A DNA stretch of 64,000 bases, taken from the NCBI GenBank assembly GCA_011009095.1, contig VTPC01000463.1, positions 250,976 through 314,975 on the forward strand, in the 5' to 3' direction. A program made the translations under genes and the position numbers. The notes under the pieces are model-generated. The model was not told where the DNA came from. It made no database searches and worked only from the letters and a program-made list of their open reading frames with translations. The DNA comes from Ignelater luminosus. Its lineage: Eukaryota > Arthropoda > Insecta > Coleoptera > Elateridae. This document shows, piece after piece, positions 50,377-62,600 of the stretch. Within the stretch, counting starts at the first letter, position 1. Each line of letters begins with the position of its first letter.

Positions 50377-52976
50377 AATCTGATCACAAAACTTTCTAAA
50401 ACAATATAGAAAAGGATTTGTGTAGAATTTAAATTAAGACCTTGATAAGATCAAAGCAGGAAGTGCTTCTTGTTCTTGTACCAATTTCTTATCAGTTTGG
50501 TAGTTATCGAGAGCAAACAATGTGTAACCAATATTCAATAAATCCCGAGTCAAGTCACCGTATTATGCACATGTAAAATTGTAAACTCTGCAAGGTCAAG
50601 AAAAAAATAGCGTAATAGGGACTGCTGCTTCAAACGCTCATTATTTCAGATAATCAACAGACGTTTGAAAAAAAACTCAAAACAATATCTACTGAGGTAC
50701 AGTCTCAAGGCTATGTTTTAACAGGAAAGACAGTATCTCTAAATGTTTAGCTTGTTGGACTTGTATAGGTTCACTTGTGAGCTGTTTGAACTGCTTGGAC
50801 TTTTCGGATTGACATTTATGAAAGAGTTGAGCAGTGTTACTTTGTGGAACGCGTCAGGTAAATTAAGGTTATATAAAGTGGCATTGTGTCTCATTGTAAT
50901 TTATCATTAAAGATGAAGTGTCACTAATGACACCAGAAGCTATGTTGGATACTTATCTACAGTTTTAGAAAATTATCCTTATTTTGGAAAACACGCAGGT
51001 TTTGTTTTTCAACTTCCGTAGGAATCATTTTATTTGCAAGACTGATTGTACAATTGCGTTGTTTTATCCGAGAAAACACCTTCTACGTTGATATTGGCTT
51101 TATGTAAGCTGCAAGAATGCCAAAGCGCGCACCAAAGTCTGAGGTCAGCTATAGGCATCACTGTTAGTTTTTCTCATGGAATAAGTTCTTTTTCTCATAG
51201 AAAGGGTAAGAAAGACTTTGGATAGTGTTAACTGTAGTAGAATTTTGATCTTGCCAAATAACTTTGTCGTCGATACAGTTTTGAATACTGACATTATTTG
51301 CACTTGCTGTCAGTTACTGTTTTATTAAGGGATTGCTTCTGGAATATAACAAAGCTCTGCAATATACTTAAAGATTATCTAGGAAAAAACATAGAAACTG
51401 AACAACATTAATAGTGCTATTCTGTAAGACAAATGCACCTGTAACTCGGCAATTCTACAGCTCAAAGTCTCTGTAAACTGATGATGACTGCAAGCACTGT
51501 AAACGCTATGTAACTCTACAAAATGTTGTTAGTTGCCTGTTTGTAATATAGTAGGGTTCACCTAAACTACTTTTATGCTTTTCGTTGGAGCCACTTATTA
51601 GAAAGCAAAAAAACCTAATAGAATGATAACCTTCTCGATAGAGATGCAAACCTTCCAACTGGTCACAATATCAGAGAAAGCCAAAGTACTGGACAACCTC
51701 TTTTAGGTACTTTGAGTTATTTATGCTACCATGTTTTACAAAACGGAGGGTATCAAGCAAACCAGAAATTAAAAATAGTAATATCTCAAAACTGCTTGTT
51801 TTGATACAAGACGCTTCTTCGTTTAGACCCGTTTTTTCAGAAACTATTAGAATTAAAAAAAATAAGCGTTTAACTTCTTCTTTTAGGATTCGATTGGTTC
51901 TGGTTTCGAGGTTCTCCATGTTAGGATTGCAATTAAAGAAGTTATTGAAATAAATATTGGGTTATGTTTTTTACCCCACATCCTACGATTTTTCACAGAC
52001 CATCTATGTGGGCAACAAAATATTTAAGTTAACTTTTCGCCGATATTTCTAAACCTACGATATTGTGCCTGCTGTTTAGAATACAACGCTGTCCGAGTTT
52101 ATCATTTCTTTCAGACTTTCTAATATACCCTTCTCAATTTCAACTGTATTGTCCCTGCAACATGGCTCATATATTTTCAAGAACCATTACATCCCAATTT
52201 ATTTCTTTTACTGACGGATTTTTAACCAAAGAAGAATTTAGACATATTCCAGGAATATGAATCAATCTCTTGAGATTTTGGGTGTCTAATGTTATCCACA
52301 CTAATGGCAGCAGGTAAAATCCTACTAGTGCATTACGAGTAAACTTATGGAATTATTAAAAATTTGATGTGTTTGACAAATAAAGGTCAGTGGTTACCAT
52401 CGTCAAAACCTGTTGCAATAAATTGTTGTGTGCCATAAGGTGAAATATTGCAGATGTATTTGGAGAGTACGAATTTTACATAACTCTGTAAGAAACTTCT
52501 ATTAGCCACACACTGTAAAACTTTATAGACTGTAACATGACTTTAGAGAATAGCTAAAAAGATTCTTTTTTTGCTGATCTATTTTCTACATGAAACGCGT
52601 GTTACTTAGGAGGTATGAAGAATATTTAAATACTGCAAGTTCCTATCAAAACCAGATAAATGCTAGCTCTGAAAAATCATAGTGGTGATAAAAACTTAGC
52701 AGAATACACAATATGGTCATGGTTTTTACAATAATAAACCACATAATTACTTTCGATTAAATGTATCATTGAGAAGGACATTTTAAAAAAATAACTTAAT
52801 AGAATCTGCAACCTTTTGATAACGGAATAGTGATTTATGGTAATATAAACCACAACCATCTGAAAGATTAAAGTATTTACTATATCAAATTTGGTTAATT
52901 AAGGGGTAGTGCTAATTCATGAATTCTGCATAAAAAATCTTTTAATTTAGTAAGTACCTACTTCAGCCAGAAAACA
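50377..52976. other. Gene-free stretch
   Basis: No recognisable genes. The 51671-51953 region has opposing 76- and 82-codon frames without family features. Confidence 0.45.
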
Positions 52977-53122
52977 GTGGCAGCCCGTGACCTAACTAAC
53001 TTCAAGGTAGGCCGCAACCGCCTGATTGGTTAATTTCTTTATAATTTGACAATTCTGACAATTCAAACCAATGACGCGATTCCGGCTTACCCTGAAGTTA
53101 GGTTACAGGCCGCCGCTGCCAG
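52977..53122. mobile_element. Palindromic MITE
   Basis: Nearly the whole 146-base unit is an inverted repeat: GTGGCAGC...CCTAACTAACTTCAAGGTAGGC on the left matches the reverse complement of CTTACCCTGAAGTTAGGTTAC...GCTGCCAG on the right at roughly 80-85%, with a small AT centre containing GACAATT twice. It is GC-richer than its flanks and encodes nothing. No clean target-site duplication was found. Confidence 0.65.
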
Positions 53123-53530
53123 ATAGCAAATCAGATCTAGGCCTATTTCTGATTTAATACAATAAAAGTCACAAAAATAAAAAACTAGGTTGTTTGTACT
53201 TAGTCTCTAATATGAAAAAGCCTGTAATACATAAACGATTGAGAAAATACGTCAATGCTGAAAAGAAATTAATTAGAAGTAATTGTTTAGATTTTCATCT
53301 AAAGAGAGAACTGTTGTTTTAATATTGAAAGTACGTCGCTATCCATAATCCTAAATAGGTAATATAGTTATAGAACTTTGTATTTATCTTAGAAATTGCT
53401 AGTGTATTGAAATAAAGTAGCATACTGTACAGGGTAGAACTTTTTAAAAATTATCATGAAGCTACAAGTTAGAAAAAACTTATTTATTAAGCTTACAAAT
53501 CACTTTGAATTATTTTGTCACTGCGTTTAG

Positions 53531-53611
53531 AACACACCGAAGTTCATCCAGATATGATTTTGCTAACAGTCGACGAATCTTTCAACAAAGCTCTACCAAT
53601 ACACGAAAACT
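53531..53611 (+). CDS. Possible 81-base internal exon, unrecognised
   Basis: A good acceptor (gaattattttgtcactgcgtttag) ends at 53530 and a consensus donor GTAAGTAAG begins at 53612. The 81 bases between are open in one frame and read HTEVHPDMILLTVDESFNKA then LPIHEN. The length is a multiple of three, so the exon would be phase-neutral. The TVDE is slightly reminiscent of piggyBac transposases but the expected FRGR block does not follow, so no assignment is made. Confidence 0.28.
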
Positions 53612-54199
53612 GTAAGTAAGTCTTTGTAATTCGTTTTTCAATGCTATTTGCGTTCTGTCAGCTTTACGGAAAGAATGGTTTTTGTTTTTAGTTATGCGTA
53701 AGACTTTGAACACTGCCATTGATCACCAGCTGCTTGCTTGATACCTCTCAATTAGGCATCCTGTTTATCTAGTTTCCTTTCGCTTCGAATTCGACTGAAT
53801 GAGGACCTAATAAGGTTAGAAAAAACCCAGAATTGACCAATTCTACGTATTAACAGACGTTTAGCTCTAGTTTGAGCTAAAGATATTAAAACTCTACCGT
53901 AGCTTTGCGGAAAGTATAATATTTACATAAGACATTAAATTAGAACGGCAGTTTAACTATATTAGGGATTATACTTGACTGAGGTTTATTATGGACAGTC
54001 TACTGTAGGTACTTGCGAAACAAAGCAATGAAATTATCGCACAATGTCATGGACATTTGCAACAGACTTTGCGGGACCTATGTGGACGCCATTAGAGAAA
54101 TTCGTCCACTGGGGAAGCAGATATCAAGATTCTAGGATTAAAAACATAGCATTGCTTTTTAAAGACCTTTCTTGCTTGCAATATCTAAATGTTATTGTA

Positions 54200-54227
54200 C
54201 GAGGGTTGCTATTTATATTTCTGGCCT
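54200..54227. repeat. mariner terminal inverted repeat (3' side)
   Basis: Matches 55467-55494 in reverse complement over all 28 bases and abuts a TA dinucleotide. Confidence 0.95.
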
Positions 54228-54265
54228 AACAATGAAAAAACAAGTATTTATGATCAGAACTAGTT

Positions 54266-55318
54266 TTATTGTTTTTCAAAATATTCTCCATTAAGATTGA
54301 TACACTTTTCCATGCGTTTGAACCAATTTTCAAAGATCTTTTTCCACTCTGTTTGAGGCAGCTCCAAAATATGCGTTTTGAAACAAAAAACGGCTTCTTC
54401 TGGTGTTGAAAATCGTTGACCACGCAGTTTGTTTTTGATGTACGAGAATAAAAAGAAGTCCTTGGGTGCCAAATCAGGGCTGTATGGTGGATGGCCCATC
54501 AACTCGACCTTCTGGCTGGTTAAATATTCAATTGTTTGAGCAGCGGTGTGAGAGCTTGCATTGTCATGATGAAGAATGATTCGCCTCTTCTTTGGAGTTT
54601 TCCGAATTTCTCCAATGACTTCTGGCAAACAAATGGTTGTGTACCATTTAGAGTTGACCGTCTTAGGTTGCTCTAACGCCACTGTTGCCACATGACCGGT
54701 AATGCCAAAGAAACAGGCAACCATTTGCTTCGATGTGCTTCTTCCGCGAACAACTTTTGTTGGATTTGGCTCGTCTTGAAAGACCCACACAATTGATTAC
54801 TGTTTTGTTTCGGGGTCATATGCGTAGATTCATGATTCGTCACCTGTGCAGATGTTATACACAGCCTTTGATGCACCTTTCGCAAATTTTTTCAACATTT
54901 CAATGCACCAGTCGACGCGAGCCTTCTTTTGAGCATTGGTCAGGTTATGCGGGATCCAACGGGAACAAATTTTTTTTACGGCCAAATGATCATGTAATAT
55001 CTTGTTGATGCTAGTCATACTAATGCCCAAAGATGCCTCAATCTCACGGTATGTCACATGACGATCTTGTTTAATCAGTTCACGCACAGCATCGATGTTT
55101 TCAGGCACAACGACAGATTTTGGACGGTCTTCACGGATTTCGTCCTGGAGTGAACATCGGCCACGTTTGAATTCATTATACCAGTTTTTTACAGTGCTGT
55201 AGGATGGAGCTTCATCGCTATATAATGTATTAAGTTCATTGATGCACTCTTGTCGTGATAATCCACGTCGAATGTTATGAAAAATAATTGCACAAAAGTG
55301 TTCACGGGTCAATTCCAT
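54266..55318 (-). pseudogene. mariner transposase, two premature stops
   Basis: From ATG at 55318 (MELTREHFCAIIF) one frame runs 350 codons to the stop at 54266, the normal mariner length. It shows the N-terminal helix-turn-helix region (SYSTVKNWYNEFKRG), the mariner linker signature WIPHNLT, and all three catalytic Asp residues: GDES, HHDNASSH and PYSPDLAPKDFFLF, with 34 residues between the second and third as in the D,D34D family. Two in-frame stops interrupt it: TGA at 54830-54832, where GDES is normally followed by Trp, and TAA at 54797-54799, after PETKQ, where Gln is usual. Both are explained by single transitions. There is no frameshift. An upstream TTG at 55345 is in frame but the ATG fits the family start. 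Inactive as it stands. Confidence 0.93.
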
Positions 55319-55466
55319 TTTTTTACTAGGGAATGCACTTTTCAATTAACTGCAAACAACACTAATCGCACTCAAATGACAAAATGTTGTGGTTGAGGTT
55401 ATGTTCAACAATGTAAAGTTTACACTGGAAATGTCAGCTGACGCCTAGAAACAGTCAGTGTTGTCA

Positions 55467-55494
55467 AGGCCAGAAATATAAATAGCAACCCTCG
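55467..55494. repeat. mariner terminal inverted repeat (5' side)
   Basis: Inverted partner of 54200-54227, identical over 28 bases, followed by TA. Confidence 0.95.
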
Positions 55495-55836
55495 TACAAC
55501 CCTTACAAATACTCTAAAGGCATTAGTCAATGTAGAACGGTTTTAGTTAGTGATAAGCTTTTGTAGGTACAACTTTTTTATTAGTCTCAAGAATGAACAA
55601 AAATTGTGTATTTACCATTTCCCAGTTTAAGAGACAATTCAGATTATATAGCCATTTAGAGCGAAGTACAAAATTTGCAGTGTATATGGAGCGGTCGTAA
55701 CTAGTAGAGTATAGACAAGAAAGGGTACATTGACTACAACTAAAACTAAAAAACAATTTAGTACTTAGAACGCTATGGGTACACATCACTAGACACTTAG
55801 AATATTTTTGAAGAGAAATTTCCAGTTTGTAAAAAA

Positions 55837-56430
55837 TTGAAACTTACAACCTTAGGCATTTCCAATCTTCAAATTAAAGAAGACTACAGGAACAACTGTA
55901 TTTCAGTCAAAATTATGTGCGATATACCTAGCATTAATCTGAGCCTAGCAGAGACCTTTAGTGACCTACACATTTTTTTGGACTCGCAAAGTGGAGGACT
56001 GCAGGAGAATATAAAAAGCCGGCTGTTACAAAAATTTTTTGGATTTATAAAACCAAAGCCAAAAAGCTTTACAAGGAACATAAAACAGTTAAGATGTTTT
56101 ATGAAAGCAGGATAGTCAAAACTTAACAGTTGAATGGGGAAAATATTGAAAAACAATCACAAAAGATAGGGCACTGCTTCGACTTTGTCTAGATCTAGAG
56201 ATAGGTTCAATTAAGTGCAATAGAATAGTGTATTTATTACTAGCTAGCTTCTTTAATTATTTTTACGAAAATTCAGATTGCGACCTATTCTACCAATGTG
56301 GAGCAGAGACTCAGATGGTGCACAATACATTTGGGAACAGTGTACGCTAGAACGAAAAACAGCAGCTAGGATAGACGATTTGGTATGTGGCAAAATCTCT
56401 CTTAAGCTTAAAGAACTTACAAAGCAATGA
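55837..56430 (+). pseudogene. Possible 3'-end relic of a LINE (RNase H and terminal zinc-finger region)
   Basis: A 92-codon open frame (55837-56115) includes LHIFLDSQSG, which resembles the IFxDSQxA motif of LINE-encoded RNase H domains. About 300 bases on, two frames separated by one shift give QCGAETQM and then AQYIWEQCTLERKTAARID, resembling the C-terminal CxxCG..ET..HIIW.C..LERxR finger of R1/I/LOA-type elements. Order and spacing fit, but each match is short and the sequence between is full of stops, so this is tentative. It directly follows the mariner insertion. Confidence 0.35.
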
Positions 56431-56439
56431 TGAGACACG

Positions 56440-59400
56440 TTATTGCTGAAAGTGATTGCTGGCTGTAAAGAGTGAAAATAGTGTTGGGAAAAAAAACAAG
56501 CTATCGCTAGAAATACTAGTGTCTCACTTTTTTTTCTTATCCTTCCTTTCCTCCATGTTCCTTATTCTTTGGTTTTCTGGCTTATGGATAGAGAGTGAAC
56601 TTTTCGGCTTTTAAGGTATGCTATTTCTGTATTAAGTTTGTTTTTTAGAAAAAGGTAAGTCTACCTACATAAAATGCAAGCAGTGATGAAATCTTAAAAC
56701 ACAAAATTACCGGACCTTATTTAGGCTGCGGTGCAAGGATGTTTACTTTCAGTAACACTTGATTTTTTGTGAAAAGCATTTTAAGCCATCGAGAAAAATA
56801 TGAACAGCAATATTATTTTCTAAATTTTTGGTAAGTTTGACTACCATTTAAGATACGCAAGGATCTTTTAGTATGTGTATGGGTTACCGTTGAAATAATA
56901 TTTATTACATATAGTAGGGAAAAACTGATAATTCCTGTGGTTTCGACTATAACTTTTGTACTTAGATTTCATCTAACGTCCAGATTAAGTAGGTAACGTT
57001 TGGCTTTGGCTTGGAAGCCAAAGTACCAGCTAACGATAAGAAAAAAAGAAACGAAGGAAACGTAAAGTAGGATAACATGCTTTAAGACATTGATGCGTTT
57101 AGATGAAGAAAAAGGGGAACGTGTATAAATCTGATATGAAGTACCAACAAACCGTAAAAATTGAAAGGGTATAACTACTAATAAATTAAAAACTCAAATG
57201 TTTGAGATGCAATTTCTTACCAACTTACTTTTCACAAGAATGTGTAAAACAAGGAACAAGAATGAGGATTACTGTACAAAGATGTGCACATTTGCCTTTT
57301 TGGAGTAAGAAGTACCTGAAAATCTCTAATTAGAAATTAAGAATAAAAGATTAGATTTGCAAAGCACCTTTTCTATGAAATGTGCAACTTTTTGGATATA
57401 CAGGAAAAGAGAAGAAGAACCTTAGATTTTTACGTAAACGTTACAAAAAAACAAAAATGGTTTCCGGTTCAAATTTGCCTTATTTTGGCATCACTGTACT
57501 TCTCTAGCAAAGCCTATCTACATAGTACATTCCTAAAGTAAGACGCTTTCATTGCTACAGCATACAATGTATGTTAGACAGTTTTAGAACGGTTTCATTA
57601 TATTTGTTCTTTTTTTTTAAGGTGAATGATAAACAGTAAGACGAGATGATAAACTTTTGAAAAATTGTAGATCGACTTGATCTTGATTCACAATAAATCA
57701 GAAACCGCTGAGTAAGTATCAGTAGAAAGATTCGAAAACTTTGAAAGCAAAGCAACGCTGACGTCATACTCAGTTTTAAAGGTTGAATCATGCAATCTTG
57801 TGCCTTTTATACCTATCGATTATTATCGATCAAATTCGTTTTGGCCCAAAAAGAAATCAACACCTACTTTCATGTGAAAAAGTCTTGCTATTCATACGTT
57901 AAGATAATAAGAGTTATAATTTCTTATAAACTATGTTTTAGCCACCCTTGCACTTTTTGTAATAAAAGCTTGTAAGATATTAAAAAAATGAAAATTAGAA
58001 AAACGATTAATTATTCTAATTAAATCCAAAAGTTCTTTATTATTAATTTTAATGTTTGTTTAACAAAATTACACGCCTTATTTCAAAGTTGACAAGTTAA
58101 GTCACGTATTGAAAGTTAATATAGTAAATCAACATATACCTACTACCATTCGGTATAAAGGTCGCTAAATTATAGTGTTACACTGTTAATGCATAACAAA
58201 TTGTGATTATTAGGTTTAAAAGTTTTATTTTTGCGGGATGTAGGTTATCAAAACGGCAATATACAAAACTCAAATTGTATTCTAATACAAAAATTTTCAC
58301 CTGTCACTGTAAGTATATGTTCGTTCCTGATTGATGTATCCATGGAAGCCTAATAAACCACAAGATGTTTACAACAATTTCTACTTAGAAATATTATACC
58401 TACAAAACAACCAACACTGAAAGCTTATAATGAAACTGGCAGGTAAAAAAATAATTTGGCGCCACTCTACTACACAAATGCTTAGCATTTTAAAATTTTC
58501 GAAGATCACAAAATTCGGTAATAATTGCTAGGCCCCCTTGATGATGGTCTGCGCTACTTAGTCCCATTTTTAATATGCTGAATTTCTAAAATGTTCATCT
58601 AAAATTACAGAGCACTATGACGTGTTTTTTGATTAATGATTTCCCTGATAACAGATATTATTATAATTTTTCATTATAATAAATTTTCTTTTGTCTAATT
58701 TTAAAATTGCCAAATCAAAATAAAAAAACCAATTTTTAATGTCAGAGAAAGTGTTTTGTAAGTTTTAATTAAATTTTTAATAATAATCGCTCTGGTTTAA
58801 TTACAATATAAATTTAAAAGTCCTTAATTTAGTTCAAATTTGGGTTAATAATTATTAAAACAATTCTAGTGAATGTAAAATGCAAACGCGCGTGTTTGAT
58901 CTCCGGTTTGTAAGTTGATTAATGCGATTTATTTTTAATAAATACATAGCAGTCGGTCGTTTAACAAAAACTAATTTACCAGAGTTACAAATTACAACAG
59001 CGTGATAATTATTCTCTTCTGTATGTTTAATCAGATAGAAACGCCCACGAATAGCACATTATAGCTCATATTTATTCCTTTTGTATTAATACCGTTTTTC
59101 AGACGGCACTGCCCAGCATAACATATACAGTACATATCTTTTCATTAAGTTAGCGTTGGCCTGATATATCATAAGACCGTAGTTTCTGGCACGTTTACAA
59201 AAGAGCGGTCCATATTTCACGTTTTATTTCATAATTACATCTTGCAAATAAAATCTCTCATTTACCTGACATTAACAGAAGGTTTAACAATTTTCTTTTT
59301 CTCTTTTCTTGAAACATTGCAAGTTTACCTAGAGGATCTTTATCATTAACAAGAATACATTTAGTTTATGAGTTTAAACGTTGAATAATTTCAAAAAATC

Positions 59401-60855
59401 CACTGAAAAATATTTTTAAAAAATCCCCTTTGCCGCATTTTTTCATAAAGACACGAACTAAGGTAGACGTGGGGGTGAGGAATTGCTAAGTTTTCCTCAT
59501 TTCGTTTCATCTGTACGGCTGATATAAGTCTCGTCCAGTGCGCCTCGGCATACTGATTAATCCATATACCATTCCAAAGGGGGATTAGCAAGAAGTCTTG
59601 AACTAAGTATGAAACTCATTTCGTTATGAAAACCGGAGTTAACTCTCGCTAGATTGTACTTAGCATGGGATATAAACAAACGAAAAATGTTTTATGAAAA
59701 GGCTACCGCGACAATTTTTTTAAGACTTTTTCATTGCAGACTATTTTGCTAGAATTATATTGTTATTAATAAACGGATTTAATGACAAATAAAATAAAAT
59801 CATTGCCAGACGCATTAAATGCAAGGTTCATAAATCAAATAAGCCCCCTTGATCTTGACATAGTAATTAACCGTTTTGATAATACTGGAAAACAACTTAT
59901 ACACTAGACATGTAAACAACAGTGATATTTAGATATTCAGTGAGGAACTTTAATTTTGTGACCTTCTGTATAACTTATTCAATAAAAAGTGTAATTTTAC
60001 AAAACTTATCTTTCTTTACAAGAAAACACCGTTTTAACGCACCATATGGATTTTATTATGACTTTGTTATTATTATTAATAATTTCTCGTATAAAGAAGT
60101 ATTTGGAAAAGTGCAAGTTGTCTTCCTTATCTTCTGTATAAGAGAATAGTAAAGCAATATCGTGTACACAGGCTCTTAATTCAGAAATAACACTTAACAA
60201 CTTAGTAAGTTTCAAAGCCATAAACTGCGGAAAGATACTGTCATAGTATTTACCCGTTATGGTAATAACCTTGAAATTTAAGATAATTTCTTGCATCGTT
60301 AAAATTAAGTTATAGTCAAATTAGAAAATTTCCAATTGTACACAAAAAATCTTGCTTTTGGCAGACAGGCACAAATGCAAGTTAGGTAACATTGCCTATC
60401 TTAGTAATACAAAATATGAAACTAATCAGCTAAATCTGTAAAACACTACCTAAAGTTCACTTAGTAGGTATATACCAATTAGTGTGAGTAGAAGTGGAAG
60501 TAGCATACTGCAATCAGTAGAATGTTCGCATTATTACTGTTTGTACGGTTACAGTGAGTTAGTCTTTCTTTTTAGTCTTCTTCCGCGCTTTTGATTTTGT
60601 GCTTTTGAAGTACCGAATTTTAAAGAAGGCTGATTTTAAACTAATTCATTATTTTAAGTTCGATCTGTTTTGCGACTCAATTCCTGTACATATTCTCCTA
60701 ATTTCGCGCATCTTAATGTCAGTTTAAAAAAATGTCAAAGAAAAATATGTTAGAGGTTGGGAGAACGTCAATGTAAAAAAGGAGGAAAACAGGAAAAATT
60801 ACTCTTTGTTCCAATAAGTTCCATAACTACACCTTATTTTTGGTTATTTCCACAG
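56440..60855. other. Gene-free stretch
   Basis: AT-rich with no recognisable gene. 59440-59640 is a slightly GC-richer patch with a 66-codon minus-strand frame of no known family. A perfect 9-base-arm hairpin (CTTTGGCTTGGAAGCCAAAG) lies at 57004-57023. Confidence 0.45.
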
Positions 60856-60993
60856 TCTATGATTTTTATAATTTTATTGGTATTAAGTCTGTACTTCGTA
60901 AGAGCAGTAGCCGTTGTATCGCTTTTAGCCATGCGTGACGCTTTTAGAAAATACCAAAAGAAACGAGAATTAATGTTTAGTATGGAAAAATAA
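60856..60993 (+). CDS. Possible terminal exon encoding a membrane segment, unrecognised
   Basis: The acceptor ttatttttggttatttccacag ends at 60855. The following frame is open for 45 codons to TAA at 60991-60993: a hydrophobic stretch (MIFIILLVLSLYFVRAVAVV) followed by a basic tail (RDAFRKYQKKREL), the layout of a last transmembrane helix with a cytosolic end. AATAAA overlaps the stop codon (60988-60993), unusually close for a poly(A) signal. The frame also continues upstream of the acceptor. AT-rich DNA readily gives hydrophobic translations, so this remains weak. Confidence 0.25.
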   Translation, partial: SMIFIILLVLSLYFVRAVAVVSLLAMRDAFRKYQKKRELMFSMEK

Positions 60994-61422
60994 AAAAAGG
61001 TTAAGAAAGAGATCTGAGTGTGTTTATTTAAAGGAAGCAGGAGACTGGAAGCTGAAGAAAATATATGAGTGAAGAAAGGCTGGGTACTGTTTGAAGAAAA
61101 GCGTCTATGGTTTCTAAGTGCCAGGTTAGAGAGAATTGTAGTTGTTTATTAGACTGAACAAATCAGCTAACGCAAGCGATAGGCTTACTAATCTTCTAAC
61201 AAAGTAGATGCTTAAAGCAGAGTGATTTCCTTTGAACACTTCGATCTATTTTTAGGATTTTTGTGGAAAAGACCTGAAAGGGTTTTTAGAATATTGAATG
61301 TGTCAGCCAACTAATTACTTCACCCAGGAAAACAAAGTAAGGTTCAAGATATACATTTATTCATCACTACCATACCAACTGGAGATAGACAGATCAGAGG
61401 TAGATAGAACTATAGTGTATAG

Positions 61423-61438
61423 CAGCGGCGGGCAAACG
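61423..61438. repeat. hAT-like transposon terminus
   Basis: CAGCGGCGGGCAAACG has the form of hAT-family terminal repeats (CAGnGGnnGGCAAAC). No inverted partner was found nearby, so it would be a solo or degraded end. Confidence 0.3.
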
Positions 61439-62400
61439 TGATTTCGGGGCTAGTCTGGGTTGCCTATAGATCAGGTTGCAGAAACTAATTTTAAAGTAGA
61501 AATCTAACAAAGCTATTTAGTTTTAACGTTCAAACTGTAAAATATGTAAATGTGTTTTACAGTTATGTAAGTCAATTGGGCTAATTTGGCCTCGGGTGAC
61601 CATCCCAAATAAAAGTTTTGTGTCTTTGCACGCATTGAACAGAGTAACATGCCTTTAAAGCATTTTAGGCTAAGTTTTTAAAAAAGGTAACCCCTCAGGA
61701 GTTTCAGGTAAATGAGAGACAAAACAGCTGCCAACAAAACCGATGAAGCAAACGAATTTTCTTTTGGATCTTGCTTGTCAAAGCTAGAGCAATAGAATTC
61801 AGTATTCGAAGTAGCAGAAATCAAAGTTGATTACTCACTGTATTATTAGTATGCTAAAGTCAATCTATGAGGTTATTTCTTCCGGGTCTTTCATCACCAA
61901 AAAAAAAAAACTCATATTAATAGACTTTGTAGTTTTTGTGATTATGAAACAGAAACTTACAGAGCACTACGATTGTTCTGTTTTTTTTTTTGGTTTCTGG
62001 GCCAAACGATTACTTCAAGCTTCTTTTACGCTTATGAACTATTCTTCTTCTCTAAACACAATATCGAAGTTTTTGGCTCTCTAGTAAAGTTCTATTTCTA
62101 AATATTTAGTGCAGTTGTCATTTGTTATTTTCCCAAAGATGTTAAACAAGCCTGGGCAAATCACATAGTACCTTTTTGCGGCTTAAAACTTCTCCTATTG
62201 CTTTTTCTTGTCTTTGCCGAGTATTACTATATTTATTTTATAACATATATTTACAATTAAGGAAGCTGAGTAGTAAATGTTGCAGATATGAACATTTTCA
62301 CAAAAAATAAAAATGTATCATGCAGTCATAAATGAAACTGAATTAAAATTGATTGGTAACATTGATTCCAATATTAATAAATGACATAATATTGACTTTC

Positions 62401-62600
62401 CTAGAATGGCAAGTTCTTTCCGCACCCGCTAGAAGTCTGACCACGCTGGCTCCTACACGAACATTTTCTTCTTCTAATTCCATCTGGAGGAATGAAATTC
62501 AGATTTCTGTTTTTCGACAGACGTTTCGGGCCTGATAGATCGTCCTCAGTGCCGCAGCGCGGTGATGTTGAAAGCAGAAGCTGCATCCTCCTATTCTTGG
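62401..62600 (-). repeat. Unclassified GC-richer block, probable repeat fragment
   Basis: On the minus strand ACTGAGGACGATCTATCAGG is followed closely by GAAACGTCTGTCGAAAAACA. Sequences of this pattern recur as dispersed repeats in arthropod genomes; this is from memory and not checked. A 61-codon frame crosses it (TEDDLSGPKRLSKNRN) without a recognised domain. Confidence 0.3.

Larger units (their letters stand above)
54200..55494 (-). mobile_element. Full-length mariner element
   Basis: 1295 bases bounded by 28-base terminal inverted repeats that are identical (CGAGGGTTGCTATTTATATT..., 54200-54227 and inverted 55467-55494), each flanked by a TA target duplication (54198-54199 and 55495-55496). 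It contains one transposase frame on the minus strand. Perfect inverted repeats and few disabling changes point to a recent insertion. Confidence 0.95.

Noticed and set aside
54733-55008. 91-codon plus-strand frame
   Set aside because: Antisense of the mariner transposase.
57004-57023. Perfect hairpin CTTTGGCTTGGAAGCCAAAG
   Set aside because: The two-base loop and 9-base arms without context are of a size expected now and then by chance in 64 kb.
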